This document shows, piece after piece, positions 1 through 8,365 of a stretch of DNA of 64,000 nt; the first letter of the stretch is position 1, and every line of letters begins with the position of its first letter. The position numbers and the translations under genes were made by a program. The notes beneath the pieces were generated by a model, which saw only the letters and a list, made by a program, of their open reading frames with translations, did no database searches and had not been told where the DNA came from. The stretch lies in contig NZ_JANXWG010000068.1 in assembly GCF_025351285.1 (NCBI RefSeq), forward strand, positions 1 to 64,000, written 5' to 3'. The stretch comes from Novosphingobium sp. (lineage in GTDB: Bacteria; Pseudomonadota; Alphaproteobacteria; Sphingomonadales; Sphingomonadaceae).

Positions 1-7
1 AAAGGCA

Positions 8-34
8 GCCCTTCGACAAGCTCAGGGCGAACGG
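8..34. repeat. sphingomonad short dispersed palindromic repeat
   Basis: The sequence contains GCCCT and AGGGC arms around an 11-nt centre (CCCTTCGACAAGCTCAGGG), followed by CGAACGG. I recognise this as a dispersed intergenic repeat common in sphingomonad genomes. It lies downstream of the leftmost gene and may act as a hairpin. Only one copy is in the window. Confidence 0.55.
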
Positions 35-57
35 TTCCTTTGGGGGCGGACGCTCTC

Positions 58-468
58 TCAGCCCGGCGTAACCGCCTGCGCCTCGCGCCCATCGCCCTGC
101 GGCGCGGCCAGGATGTTCTGCGTCACGTTGCCCTTGGCCACGGTCTGCGTCTCGGGATCGCCAACCTTGCTGCGGATGCTGGTTTCGGCGGCGCCGGCCT
201 TGCCCAGCGTCGATTTCTCGATCTCGCTGCGCGGGGCCGATCCGCCGAACAATGCGTCGAGCGCCTGGTTCGCGGCATCGGCATCCTGCGGACGCGGCGC
301 GCCGGGCGATGGCGGGTTGAGCGCGAAATCGGGCGGCACCACTAGCGGCGCGGCGCGGGTCACCGCAAATTCGTCGGGCCGCGCGCGGTTGAGCAAGCCG
401 CTGCTGCCGCACGCGGACAGCACCGTTGCGGCCGATGCCAGGACGAGGATGGTGGCGACTTTGCGCAT
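58..468 (-). CDS. DUF3035 lipoprotein (BamF-like)
   Basis: The 136-aa product begins with a lipoprotein signal peptide: a short basic start, a hydrophobic stretch, and the lipobox LSAC with Cys20 as the lipidated residue. The mature part is rich in Pro, Ala and Asp, with the segment RARPDEFAV near residue 28, which is typical of the alphaproteobacterial DUF3035 family. In Caulobacter-type cells members of this family (BamF) associate with the outer-membrane BAM complex. It sits 33 bp downstream of lspA, whose product would process it. The family assignment rests on the RPDEF region and the lipobox. The precise role in this organism is inferred. Confidence 0.75.
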   Translation of the reverse strand: MRKVATILVLASAATVLSACGSSGLLNRARPDEFAVTRAAPLVVPPDFALNPPSPGAPRPQDADAANQALDALFGGSAPRSEIEKSTLGKAGAAETSIRSKVGDPETQTVAKGNVTQNILAAPQGDGREAQAVTPG

Positions 469-501
469 TCTATAGTCCTTCAGAAACCGTGGGCCAGGCG
501 C

Positions 502-1011
502 TTACGCGCTCTGTCCGGAAGTGGCGGGCTTTTCGCGCAGAAGCAGCGAGCGGGCAAGCAGTATCAGCACGCCGCAGGTGATCGCGGCATCGGCCAGGTT
601 GAAGATCAGGAACGGGCGCCATTCGCCGAAGTGCAGATCGGCGTAATCGATCACGTAGCCCGAAAACGCCCGGTCCCAGATATTGCCCATCGCCCCGCCC
701 AGGATCAGCGCAAGGCCGCCGATCTCGCCCCACGCCTTCTCGCGCAGCAGCCACACGACAACGCCGATTGCGATCGCGGCGGTAACCGCGACCAGCAACC
801 AGCGCTGCTGCGGCGAATCCGCGGTGAACATGCCGAGCGAGACGCCGTAGTTTTCGGTATAGCGGAACGCATAGATCGGCAGCACATGGAACGGGCCCTT
901 GAAGGGCAGTTCCAGCGGCCCGGTCAACAGCCACTTCACCCCGCGATCGACTGCGAAAATCGCCAGCGCAAGCGCCAGCCCGCGAGCGCGCAGGGGAGTG
1001 AGCAGGGTCAT
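502..1011 (-). CDS. lspA: lipoprotein signal peptidase (signal peptidase II)
   Basis: The 169-aa polytopic inner-membrane aspartyl protease cleaves signal peptides from diacylglyceryl-modified prolipoproteins. Visible motifs are NYGVSLG near residue 50, the first catalytic-Asp block NIWDR...VIDYADLH, and the second block FNLADAAI. Four hydrophobic segments fit the family, and the length is normal (about 160-170 aa). I chose the ATG at 1011 because it overlaps the ileS stop codon as ATGA and gives the expected N-terminus. An upstream extension of 12 residues reads as out-of-family sequence. It follows ileS as in many bacteria and precedes a lipoprotein gene. Confidence 0.95.
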   Translation of the reverse strand: MTLLTPLRARGLALALAIFAVDRGVKWLLTGPLELPFKGPFHVLPIYAFRYTENYGVSLGMFTADSPQQRWLLVAVTAAIAIGVVVWLLREKAWGEIGGLALILGGAMGNIWDRAFSGYVIDYADLHFGEWRPFLIFNLADAAITCGVLILLARSLLLREKPATSGQSA

Positions 1012-4000
1012 GCAACCGCGTCCATGCCCGACACGACCTGATCGCACCGTGAACAGAGATCGCCGCCTTCCTTAGCTTTGGGAAGGTGGCGCCAGCACCG
1101 CTCGCACTTGGGTTGCGAGGTACGGATAACATTTTCGTGCTCGCCTTGGTGAACTTCGGCCGAGATAAACAGTTCGGATAAGTCGACGCCGGGGTACGAG
1201 TGGTTGATCCAGACTTCTGCTTCGAGGCTTGAACGGATATCCTTGTTGCGTCGATAAGGCTCGATGGCCTCGTTCACGGCCATCCGGACTTCGCGCAATG
1301 CAGTCCACCGCTCCACCAATTCGTCGCCCCGGACTTGATCCGGGGTTTGGCTGCTTTCTTCGCCGTCGGATGAAGAAGCCGAACCCCGGCCTTCGCCGGG
1401 GTGACGGAGAGTTGGGGCGCCCGCAACCTCCGGCCAAACCAGCAGATGCACGCTCCCCGCCTCGGGAAACCGCGTGCCCCAGACCTCCTCAGCCGTAAAC
1501 ACCAGCACCGGCGCGGCATACCTCACCAGCGCATGGAACAGCGTGTCCAGCACCGTCCGATACGCCCGCCGCTTGGGATCGGTTGCCGCGTCGCAATACA
1601 AACAATCCTTGCGGATATCGAAGAAGAACGCCGACAAGTCCTCGCTGCAGAAGTCGGTCAGCGCGCGGACGTATGTGTTGAAATCGAACGCCTTTACCGC
1701 CGCATCAAGCGTGCCGTCCAGCTTCGCGAGCAGCGCCAGCATGTAGCGTTCCAACTCGGGCATAGCGGCCACGTCGGCCACCCGCTCGCTCTCGTCGAAC
1801 CCGTCCAAAGCGCCCAGCAGATAACGGAACGTGTTGCGCAACTTGCGGTACTGGTCCGCCACTCCGGCCAGGATTTCCTTGCCGATGCGGTGGTCCTCGG
1901 TAAAATCGACCGACAGCGCCCACAGCCGCAGGATATCGGCGCCATAATCGCGCATCAGGTCGAGCGGGTTGATGGTGTTGCCCAGCGACTTGGACATCTT
2001 CATGCCCTTGGCGTCCATCGTGAAGCCGTGCGTCAGCACCGCCTTGTACGGCGCGTGGCCGCGCGTGGCGCAGGATTCCAACAGCGACGACTGGAACCAC
2101 CCGCGATGCTGGTCGCTGCCTTCGAGATACAGATCGGCCTTCGGGCCGGTCCAGCCCTCGGGGCGGAGCAAGTCGGGCCAGCGCCCCGATTCGAGCACGA
2201 ATGCGTGTGTGCAGCCCGAATCGAACCACACATCGAGAATGTCGGTGACGCGCTCGTAATCCTCGGCCGCGTAATCGCTCCCAAGGTATTCTTGCGCGCG
2301 CTCATCGGTCCAGGCGTCCACACCCTCGGCCTTGATCGCCGCCACGATCCGCGCGTTGACCGCCGGATCGGCGAGGTACTGGTTGGTGCCCTTCTTCACG
2401 AACAGCGTGATCGGCACACCCCAGGCACGCTGGCGCGACAGCACCCAATCGGGCCGCCCCTCGACCATCGCACCGATACGGTTACGACCCTTTTCGGGCA
2501 CGAAGCGCGTGGCGGCGATGGCGGCCATCGCGGTTTCCCTAAGAGTCCCCCGCCCGCTTGCGGGAGGGGTTAGGGGTGGGCTCTTTTCTTCCGCGCCCAG
2601 TTCCCGATCCATCGGCACGAACCACTGCGGCGTGCAGCGATAGATCACCTTGGCCTTCGATCGCCACGAATGCGGATAGCTGTGCTTGTATTCGGCACTC
2701 GCCGCCAACAGCCCGCCCGCCTCGCGCAAATCCGAACAGATCGGCCCATCGGGCGCATTGAACTTGGCGTTGATGACCGAACCCTGCCCGCCCAGCCAAG
2801 CCCAGTCCGCGCGATACTTGCCATCGCCCTCGACCGCGAACACCGGTTCGAGCCCGTGCGCCTTGCACAGCGCGAAATCGTCCTCGCCGTGATCGGGCGC
2901 CATATGGACCAGGCCCGTGCCGCTGTCGGTGGTGACGAAATCGCCGGGCAGGAACGGGCGCGGGCGGAGGAAGAATTCGGCCATTTTCGCAAATTCGTCG
3001 TCCCGGACTTGATCCGGGGCTTGGCTTGCTCCTTTACCGACGTCCGAAGAGACGCCTAGGCCCGCATCAAGTGCGGGCTGACGGAAATGGTTGGCCATCG
3101 GGTGGCGGGCGATGGTGCCGGCGAGGTCGGAGCCTTTGCCGCGCCACACGACACAATCGCCGATAAACCCAAGCTGAGTCCGACCAGAAACCTGGGCGAG
3201 CAAATCCTTCGCAATCAGGACCGGCCGAAGCTCCATGTCGTGAACATCTTTTACGCCGATTGATTCGACCGCGACGTATTCAATGTCCGGCCCATAAGCG
3301 ATCGCTTGGTTCACCGGGATCGTCCACGGCGTGGTCGTCCAGATCACCGCATAAGCGCCGACCAGCTCCGCAATCGGCGAGTCAACAATCTCGAACGCCA
3401 CGTCGATCTGCGTCGAGACGATATCCTCGTACTCGACCTCGGCCTCAGCCAGCGCGGTCTTTTCGACCGGCGACCACATCACCGGCTTGGCGCCGCGATA
3501 CATCTGGCCGCTCTCGGCGAACTTCATCAGTTCGGCAACGATCGTGCCTTCGGCCTCGGCGTCCATCGTCAGGTAGGGATGGTCCCAATCGCCATTGATG
3601 CCGAGCCGCTTCAACTGCTCGCGCTGAACATCGACCCATTTCTGCGCATAAGCGCGGCATTCGGCGCGAAACTCGACCGGATCGACCTCGTCCTTGTTGA
3701 GCTTCTTCTTGCGGTATTCCTCTTCGACCTTCCATTCGATGGGCAAGCCGTGGCAATCCCAGCCGGGCACGTAGGGCGCATCCTTGCCCAGCAGCGATTG
3801 CGTGCGGCAGACCATGTCCTTGAGGATGTGGTTGAGCGCGTGGCCGATGTGCATGTCGCCATTGGCGTAAGGCGGGCCATCGTGGAGGATGAACTTTTCC
3901 GCACCCGCGCGGGTTTCGCGCAGCGTGCGATACAAGTCCTGGTCCTGCCAGCGCGCGAGAATGCCCGGCTCCTTCTGCGGAAGGCCGGCTTTCATCGGGA

Positions 4001-4061
4001 ACGGCGTCTTCGGCAGGAAGACGGTATCGCGGTAGTCGCGCTTGGCTGTCGGCTCGGTCAT
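1008..4061 (-). CDS. ileS: isoleucine-tRNA ligase
   Basis: The class I synthetase of 1017 aa charges tRNA-Ile in the cytoplasm. The HIGH motif (MHIGHALNH) lies near residue 70 and KMSKS (GMKMSKSLGN) in the second half. An editing domain lies between them, and a C-terminal zinc finger has two CxxC pairs (CERC and CSRC). It is longer than the usual ~940 aa because three segments encoded by palindromic repeats interrupt the frame near 1321-1408, 2541-2585 and 2997-3083. These are absent from the family alignment I know. None falls in a catalytic motif, so the enzyme is probably active. The start at 4061 overlaps the ribF stop as ATGA. The ribF-ileS-lspA order is conserved. Confidence 0.96.
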   Translation of the reverse strand: MTEPTAKRDYRDTVFLPKTPFPMKAGLPQKEPGILARWQDQDLYRTLRETRAGAEKFILHDGPPYANGDMHIGHALNHILKDMVCRTQSLLGKDAPYVPGWDCHGLPIEWKVEEEYRKKKLNKDEVDPVEFRAECRAYAQKWVDVQREQLKRLGINGDWDHPYLTMDAEAEGTIVAELMKFAESGQMYRGAKPVMWSPVEKTALAEAEVEYEDIVSTQIDVAFEIVDSPIAELVGAYAVIWTTTPWTIPVNQAIAYGPDIEYVAVESIGVKDVHDMELRPVLIAKDLLAQVSGRTQLGFIGDCVVWRGKGSDLAGTIARHPMANHFRQPALDAGLGVSSDVGKGASQAPDQVRDDEFAKMAEFFLRPRPFLPGDFVTTDSGTGLVHMAPDHGEDDFALCKAHGLEPVFAVEGDGKYRADWAWLGGQGSVINAKFNAPDGPICSDLREAGGLLAASAEYKHSYPHSWRSKAKVIYRCTPQWFVPMDRELGAEEKSPPLTPPASGRGTLRETAMAAIAATRFVPEKGRNRIGAMVEGRPDWVLSRQRAWGVPITLFVKKGTNQYLADPAVNARIVAAIKAEGVDAWTDERAQEYLGSDYAAEDYERVTDILDVWFDSGCTHAFVLESGRWPDLLRPEGWTGPKADLYLEGSDQHRGWFQSSLLESCATRGHAPYKAVLTHGFTMDAKGMKMSKSLGNTINPLDLMRDYGADILRLWALSVDFTEDHRIGKEILAGVADQYRKLRNTFRYLLGALDGFDESERVADVAAMPELERYMLALLAKLDGTLDAAVKAFDFNTYVRALTDFCSEDLSAFFFDIRKDCLYCDAATDPKRRAYRTVLDTLFHALVRYAAPVLVFTAEEVWGTRFPEAGSVHLLVWPEVAGAPTLRHPGEGRGSASSSDGEESSQTPDQVRGDELVERWTALREVRMAVNEAIEPYRRNKDIRSSLEAEVWINHSYPGVDLSELFISAEVHQGEHENVIRTSQPKCERCWRHLPKAKEGGDLCSRCDQVVSGMDAVA
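1321..1408. repeat. palindromic repeat inserted in the ileS frame (copy A)
   Basis: Two palindromes bracket this element: CCCCGGACTTGATCCGGGG (1327-1345) and CCCCGGCCTTCGCCGGGG (1384-1401). The same kind of sequence is a familiar intergenic repeat in sphingomonads and other alphaproteobacteria. Here it is translated in frame on the minus strand and adds about 30 residues, including HPGEGRG and QTPDQVRGDE, between the catalytic body and the C-terminal region of IleRS. Confidence 0.8.
2541..2585. repeat. palindromic repeat inserted in the ileS frame (copy B)
   Basis: A hairpin built on CCCGCTTGCGGG is followed by GGGGTTAGGGGTGGG. The whole is bounded by AAGAG and CTCTT inverted ends. It resembles a second, unrelated class of intergenic repeat known from high-GC alphaproteobacteria. 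In ileS it is read as EEKSPPLTPPASGRG, inserted after the MDRELGA segment. Confidence 0.75.
2997..3083. repeat. palindromic repeat inserted in the ileS frame (copy C)
   Basis: It is related to copy A: CCCGGACTTGATCCGGG (3002-3018) on one side and CCCGCATCAAGTGCGGG (3061-3077) on the other. It is read in the ileS frame as QPALDAGLGVSS...QAPDQVRDDEF, an insertion in the CP1/editing region before the AEFFLRPRPFLPGD segment. Confidence 0.8.
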
Positions 4062-5002
4062 GCCCGGCCGCTTAGGAGCCTCTTCGCCTCTTCGCAATCC
4101 TTGGCCATCTGCCTGGTGAGGTCATCGAGGCTGTCGAACTTCGCCTCGGGCCGCAGGAAGTGGTGGAAAGCCACCTCGATCTCGGCCCCGTAAAGATCGC
4201 CCGACCAGTCGAAGAAATAGGGTTCGAGCAATTCCTTGGGCGGATCGAACGTGGGCCTGATGCCGACATTGGCCGCGCCTTGCACTTCCACGCCGCCGGG
4301 CAAGCGTTCATCAGGTATTTTGGCGGTCACCGCATAGATGCCGTAGCGCGGGCGCAGATAGCTGCCGATATCGAGGTTGGCGGTGGGGAAGTTGATCGTC
4401 CGCCCCAGCTTGTCGCCGTGCTGCACCGTGCCGCGGATCGCGAAAGGCCGCGTCATCAGGCGTTCGGCGGTGGCGCAATCGCCCGATTGCAGCGCCTGGC
4501 GGATGCGGCTGGAGGAGACGACCTCGCCCCCCTCCTCGACCGGGCCGACCGCGCGCGCTTTCAGCCCGCAGGTGGCGCCAAGTTCCGACAGCAGTTGCAA
4601 GTTGCCGCCGCGCCCCTTGCCGAAGGTGAAGTCCACGCCGGTTACCACGCCCGCTGCGCCCAGATGATCGCGCAGCAGACCTTCGACGAAGCCCTCGGCG
4701 GTGATGGCGGCAAATTCGGCGTCGAAGGTGAACACCAGCATCGCATCGGCCCCGGCGCCGGCGAACAATTCCTCGCGCTGGTCGAGCGAAGTCAGCCGGA
4801 ACGGCGCGGCCTCGGGCTTGAAATAGCGCACCGGGTGCGGATCGAAAGTGGCGACGATCGCGGGGCGGCCTTCGGCCCGTGCCCACCGCACCGCCTCGCC
4901 CACCACCGCCTGGTGGCCGAGGTGGAACCCATCGAAGTTGCCGAGCGCGATGATAGCACCGCGCAAGGAATCGGGGATGGGGTTGCGCGCGTCGAGCCTC
5001 AC
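4058..5002 (-). CDS. ribF: bifunctional riboflavin kinase / FAD synthetase
   Basis: The 314-aa enzyme converts riboflavin to FMN and then FAD. The N-terminal nucleotidyltransferase domain shows IALGNFDGFHLGHQ near residue 20 and TFDPHP near 50. The C-terminal flavokinase domain shows the GRTINFPTANLD block near 205. The length matches the family. The start is GTG at 5002, overlapping the folA stop as GTGA. The 3' end overlaps ileS as ATGA, so the genes are probably translationally coupled. Confidence 0.95.
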   Translation of the reverse strand: MRLDARNPIPDSLRGAIIALGNFDGFHLGHQAVVGEAVRWARAEGRPAIVATFDPHPVRYFKPEAAPFRLTSLDQREELFAGAGADAMLVFTFDAEFAAITAEGFVEGLLRDHLGAAGVVTGVDFTFGKGRGGNLQLLSELGATCGLKARAVGPVEEGGEVVSSSRIRQALQSGDCATAERLMTRPFAIRGTVQHGDKLGRTINFPTANLDIGSYLRPRYGIYAVTAKIPDERLPGGVEVQGAANVGIRPTFDPPKELLEPYFFDWSGDLYGAEIEVAFHHFLRPEAKFDSLDDLTRQMAKDCEEAKRLLSGRA

Positions 5003-5484
5003 GTCGCGCGCTCCAGCGTCACGAAGGCAAAACCGGGCCGATCGCCAACTGCCGGGTGTTCCTCGCGCGCCACTTCGCGCCAGTCCGCGCCGGGTGTGGG
5101 CATTGTGGTGTCACCGAGGACGTCGGCATGAACTTCGGTCAATTCAAACCGATCGGCCCGATCGCCAAACAGCGCATAGACTTGCGCCCCGCCGATCACC
5201 ATCACCTCGCCCTCACCCGCCAGCGCGAGCGCGGCATCGGGATCGTGCACAACCTCGGCCCCATCGGCCCGCCAGCCGGCATCGCGCGTCAGCACGATAT
5301 GGCGGCGGCCTGGCAAGGGCGCGGGAAAGCTCTCGAACGTCTTCCGCCCCATGATCATCGCTTTGCCCATGGTCAGCGTCTTGAAGTGCTTGAGGTCGAG
5401 CGGCAAGCGCCATGGCAGCGCGCCATCGCGGCCAATCGTGCCGTTGCGGGCGCGCGCGGCAATCAGCACGACAGTCTGCGTCAC
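4999..5484 (-). CDS. folA: dihydrofolate reductase
   Basis: The 161-aa cytoplasmic enzyme reduces dihydrofolate with NADPH. Family features visible are the N-terminal IAARARNGTIGRDGALPW (substrate loop), the MGRKTFESF NADPH-binding motif, and VIGGAQVYALF. I chose GTG at 5484 because it overlaps the purK stop as GTGA and gives a normal length. The longer open frame upstream to 5646 is low-complexity shadow sequence. It lies between purK and ribF, so folate, purine and flavin genes share one transcript. Confidence 0.93.
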   Translation of the reverse strand: MTQTVVLIAARARNGTIGRDGALPWRLPLDLKHFKTLTMGKAMIMGRKTFESFPAPLPGRRHIVLTRDAGWRADGAEVVHDPDAALALAGEGEVMVIGGAQVYALFGDRADRFELTEVHADVLGDTTMPTPGADWREVAREEHPAVGDRPGFAFVTLERAT

Positions 5485-6539
5485 AGCACCAACCGCGTCA
5501 CGTGGCCCATCTTGCGCCCGGGCCGCACCGCGGCCTTGCCGTAGAGGTGCAAGTGGTTGCACGGATCGGACAGGATCTGGTGCCAATCGTGCGCATCGTC
5601 GCCGATCAGGTTGTCCATCACCACGCCCCTGGCCGCCAGCGCGCAATCGCCCAGCGGCAGCCCGCAGATCGCGCGGATGTGATTCTCGAACTGGCTGGTG
5701 AGCGCGCCCTCGATCGTCCAGTGCCCCGAATTGTGGACGCGCGGCGCCATTTCGTTGAACACCGGGCCGGCTTCGGTGGCGAAGAATTCGACCGCCAGCA
5801 CGCCGACGTAATCGAGTTCCGCCGCGATCTTGCCCGCCAGCGCGCGCGCTTCCGCGATCTGGCTGCCGATCAGCGGCGATGCCGGGACGGTGGAGCGGGC
5901 GAGGATGCCGCGATTGTGCCTGTTTTCCGGGCTATCCCAGAACCGCACGTCGCCATCGGCCCCGCGCACCAGCAGCACCGAAAACTCCGCCTCGAACCGC
6001 ACCAGGCCTTCATAGACCAGCGCGCGATCGATTTCGGGCACGTTGTCGATATCGGCCGGGGTCATGATCCGCCACTGGCCCTTGCCGTCATACCCGTCGC
6101 GCCGGGTCTTGAGGATGCCGGGCGCGCCGATCGTGTCTATCGCGATGGCAAGCCCGGCCATGTCGGCGACCGGCGCCCACGGCGCGGGCCGCCCGCCCAT
6201 CGGTTCGACGAAGGACTTCTCTGCAACCCGGTCTTGCGCCACTTCGAGCGCCTTGCAATGCGGTTGCAACCGCGTTGCGGCGCGCACAACAGCCAAGGGT
6301 TCGACCGGCACGTTCTCGAATTCGTACGTCACCACCGCGCATTGACTGGCGAACCGTTCGAGCGCGGCCAGGTCGTGCCAGCCGGCGCAAGTGAATTCCG
6401 CGCAGACGTCGGCGGCAATGCTTTCGGGCTCGGGCGCATAGACGTGGCAGCGATAGCCCAGATTGGCGGCCGCCAGCGCCAGCATCCGGCCAAGCTGGCC
6501 GCCGCCGAGAATACCGATGGTTTCGCCCGGGGGGATCAT
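5481..6539 (-). CDS. purK: 5-(carboxyamino)imidazole ribonucleotide synthase
   Basis: The ATP-grasp enzyme of 352 aa makes N5-CAIR from AIR, ATP and bicarbonate in purine synthesis. The N-terminus GILGGGQLGRML is diagnostic. An ATP-grasp lysine region (GAPGILKTRRDGYDGKGQ) lies mid-protein, and NEMAPRVHNSGHWTIEG carries the metal and substrate residues. The ATG at 6539 directly precedes the glycine-rich motif. It follows purE by 13 bp, the usual purEK arrangement. Confidence 0.95.
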   Translation of the reverse strand: MIPPGETIGILGGGQLGRMLALAAANLGYRCHVYAPEPESIAADVCAEFTCAGWHDLAALERFASQCAVVTYEFENVPVEPLAVVRAATRLQPHCKALEVAQDRVAEKSFVEPMGGRPAPWAPVADMAGLAIAIDTIGAPGILKTRRDGYDGKGQWRIMTPADIDNVPEIDRALVYEGLVRFEAEFSVLLVRGADGDVRFWDSPENRHNRGILARSTVPASPLIGSQIAEARALAGKIAAELDYVGVLAVEFFATEAGPVFNEMAPRVHNSGHWTIEGALTSQFENHIRAICGLPLGDCALAARGVVMDNLIGDDAHDWHQILSDPCNHLHLYGKAAVRPGRKMGHVTRLVL

Positions 6540-6552
6540 GATGTCAGCGGAA

Positions 6553-7059
6553 TCATGCCGGCTTTTCAGCGACTGCACTGGTCTGTGCGGCGCGCAAAGC
6601 CTTGAGCCGGATCGCCAATTCCGGGTCCGAGGTGGCCAGGATCGCCGCCGCCAGCAGCCCCGCATTGGTCGCCCCCGCCGCACCGATCGCCAGCGTGCCG
6701 ACCGGGATCCCTGCGGGCATCTGCACGATCGACAGCAGGCTATCCATGCCCGACAGCGCCTTTGATTGCACCGGCACGCCCAGCACCGGCAAGTGCGTCA
6801 TGCTCGCCACCATGCCCGGCAAATGCGCCGCGCCGCCCGCACCCGCGATCACCACCTTGAAGCCAGCATCCGCCGCGCCTTGCGCAAACGACACCAGCCG
6901 ATCGGGGGTGCGGTGCGCCGAAACGATCCTGCAATCATGCACAATGCCAAGCTTATCAAGCGCTTCCGCTGCAAGCTTCATCGTCTCCCAATCGCTCTGG
7001 CTGCCCATTACGATGGCGACCAATGGCTTTTCACTCACAGTTCTGTCCCCCTGGGCCAT
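6553..7059 (-). CDS. purE: N5-CAIR mutase, class I PurE
   Basis: The 168-aa product carries the full class I PurE core: [15 protein letters not shown] (phosphate-binding loop), the SAHRTPDR motif with the catalytic His, [15 protein letters not shown], and [22 protein letters not shown]. It moves the carboxyl group of N5-CAIR to give CAIR, the step after PurK. A GTG codon eight residues in is an alternative start. The length is normal either way. Confidence 0.95.
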   Translation of the reverse strand: MAQGDRTVSEKPLVAIVMGSQSDWETMKLAAEALDKLGIVHDCRIVSAHRTPDRLVSFAQGAADAGFKVVIAGAGGAAHLPGMVASMTHLPVLGVPVQSKALSGMDSLLSIVQMPAGIPVGTLAIGAAGATNAGLLAAAILATSDPELAIRLKALRAAQTSAVAEKPA

Positions 7060-7080
7060 CCCCCCGGTCCCGCGGCCGTC

Positions 7081-7773
7081 TTAGCGATCGGCGAGATAGT
7101 AGCGCTCCACTTCGCCAAGCGCATCGTCAAGTTCGTAGATGATCGGCTGTCCGGTCGGGATTTCAAGCCCGGTGATCTCGTCGTCCGAAATGCCCGACAA
7201 GTGCTTGACCAGCGCGCGCAATGAATTGCCGTGCGCCGCCACCAACACCGTTTCGCCCGAACGCAGCGCGGGGGCGAGCTTTTCCTCCCAGCACGGCAGC
7301 ACGCGCGCGATCGTATCCTTGAGGCTTTCGGTCTGCGGCACGGTGATCCCGGCATAGCGCGGATCCGCCGAGAGATCGAATTCGCTGCCCTTTTCGAGCA
7401 CCGGCGGCGGCACATCGAAGCTGCGGCGCCACACCTTGACCTGGTCATCGCCATGCTTCGCCGCGGTCTCGGCCTTGTCGAGCCCCGTGAGTCCCCCGTA
7501 ATGCCGTTCGTTAAGTCGCCAGTCCTTGTCCTCTGGCACCCACAGCCGGCCGCAGCCTTCGAGCGCCAGGTGCAAGGTCTTGATCGCGCGAGTCTGGAGC
7601 GAAGTGAACGCCGTGGTCGGCAGCACACCTCGGTCACGCAAAAGATGCCCGGCGGCGACCGCTTCGGCAGCGCCCTTCTCGGTCACGTCGACATCCCACC
7701 AGCCGGTGAAGCGGTTTTCAAGGTTCCACTGCGATTGGCCGTGGCGGATCAGGATCAGGCGGGGCATCGGCAA
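7081..7773 (-). CDS. gpmA: 2,3-bisphosphoglycerate-dependent phosphoglycerate mutase
   Basis: The 230-aa glycolytic enzyme interconverts 3- and 2-phosphoglycerate. The RHGQSQWN motif near residue 10 carries the phosphohistidine. LNERHYGGLTG and the second His in VAAHGNSLRALVKHL are also present. The length and the block NRFTGWWDVDVTEKG fit the dPGM family. The gene lies 21 bp upstream of purE on the same strand, so co-transcription is possible. Confidence 0.95.
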   Translation of the reverse strand: MPMPRLILIRHGQSQWNLENRFTGWWDVDVTEKGAAEAVAAGHLLRDRGVLPTTAFTSLQTRAIKTLHLALEGCGRLWVPEDKDWRLNERHYGGLTGLDKAETAAKHGDDQVKVWRRSFDVPPPVLEKGSEFDLSADPRYAGITVPQTESLKDTIARVLPCWEEKLAPALRSGETVLVAAHGNSLRALVKHLSGISDDEITGLEIPTGQPIIYELDDALGEVERYYLADR

Positions 7774-7817
7774 GGACCTGCGGGCTATAAGGTTGGGCCG
7801 GAAACGAAGCGCAGGCC

Positions 7818-8012
7818 CTAGCCATCCCCCGCTTGTTTGGCCAGCGTCGGTTTTACCTGTGCCGGTTTGTCAGCAGTCTCACCGGCGACGGCTGCGGGCT
7901 GTTGCTGCCCCAGCGTGCGGGCCTGTTGCTTGCGGCGGCGCAAGTTGGCGCGCAACTGGGCAGCCAGTCGCTCCTCGCGGGTAAGCTTGGCCGAAGGTTT
8001 TGCGTTGTCCAT
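7818..8012 (-). CDS. small basic conserved sphingomonad protein
   Basis: The 64-aa product starts MDNAKPSAKLTREERLAAQL and contains RANLRRRKQQAR, then an Ala/Gln/Pro-rich tail. I know short proteins of this pattern from sphingomonad genomes but not their function. The Arg-rich amphipathic helix could bind RNA or DNA. The frame remains open upstream to 8264, but that part runs into the tRNA and has no sensible composition, so I start at 8012. Confidence 0.65.
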   Translation of the reverse strand: MDNAKPSAKLTREERLAAQLRANLRRRKQQARTLGQQQPAAVAGETADKPAQVKPTLAKQAGDG

Positions 8013-8207
8013 TGCCGCTCCTTGCACTGCCGCAGCCACCCGGTGCCGATGCTTTGCCGCGTCGGGCAAACCAAGGCAAGTCCGGGCGGACGACGGCACG
8101 CGCTTGCGGTCTGAGCCGTGGGTTGACAAAGCCCTCCCTGCCCGCCAATAGCCCGCCCCTGCCCGCCGGCGTTTGCCGCGATTTTTGCGGGCTTTGCGGA
8201 ATGGTGT

Positions 8208-8282
<75 letters not shown>

Positions 8283-8365
8283 TTCCGCACCCCGGAAATC
8301 CGGGAAAGCACTGGAAATAAGCGGGATTTTACAGCCGACTGTTACACCTGTAATAGGAGCGGCGC

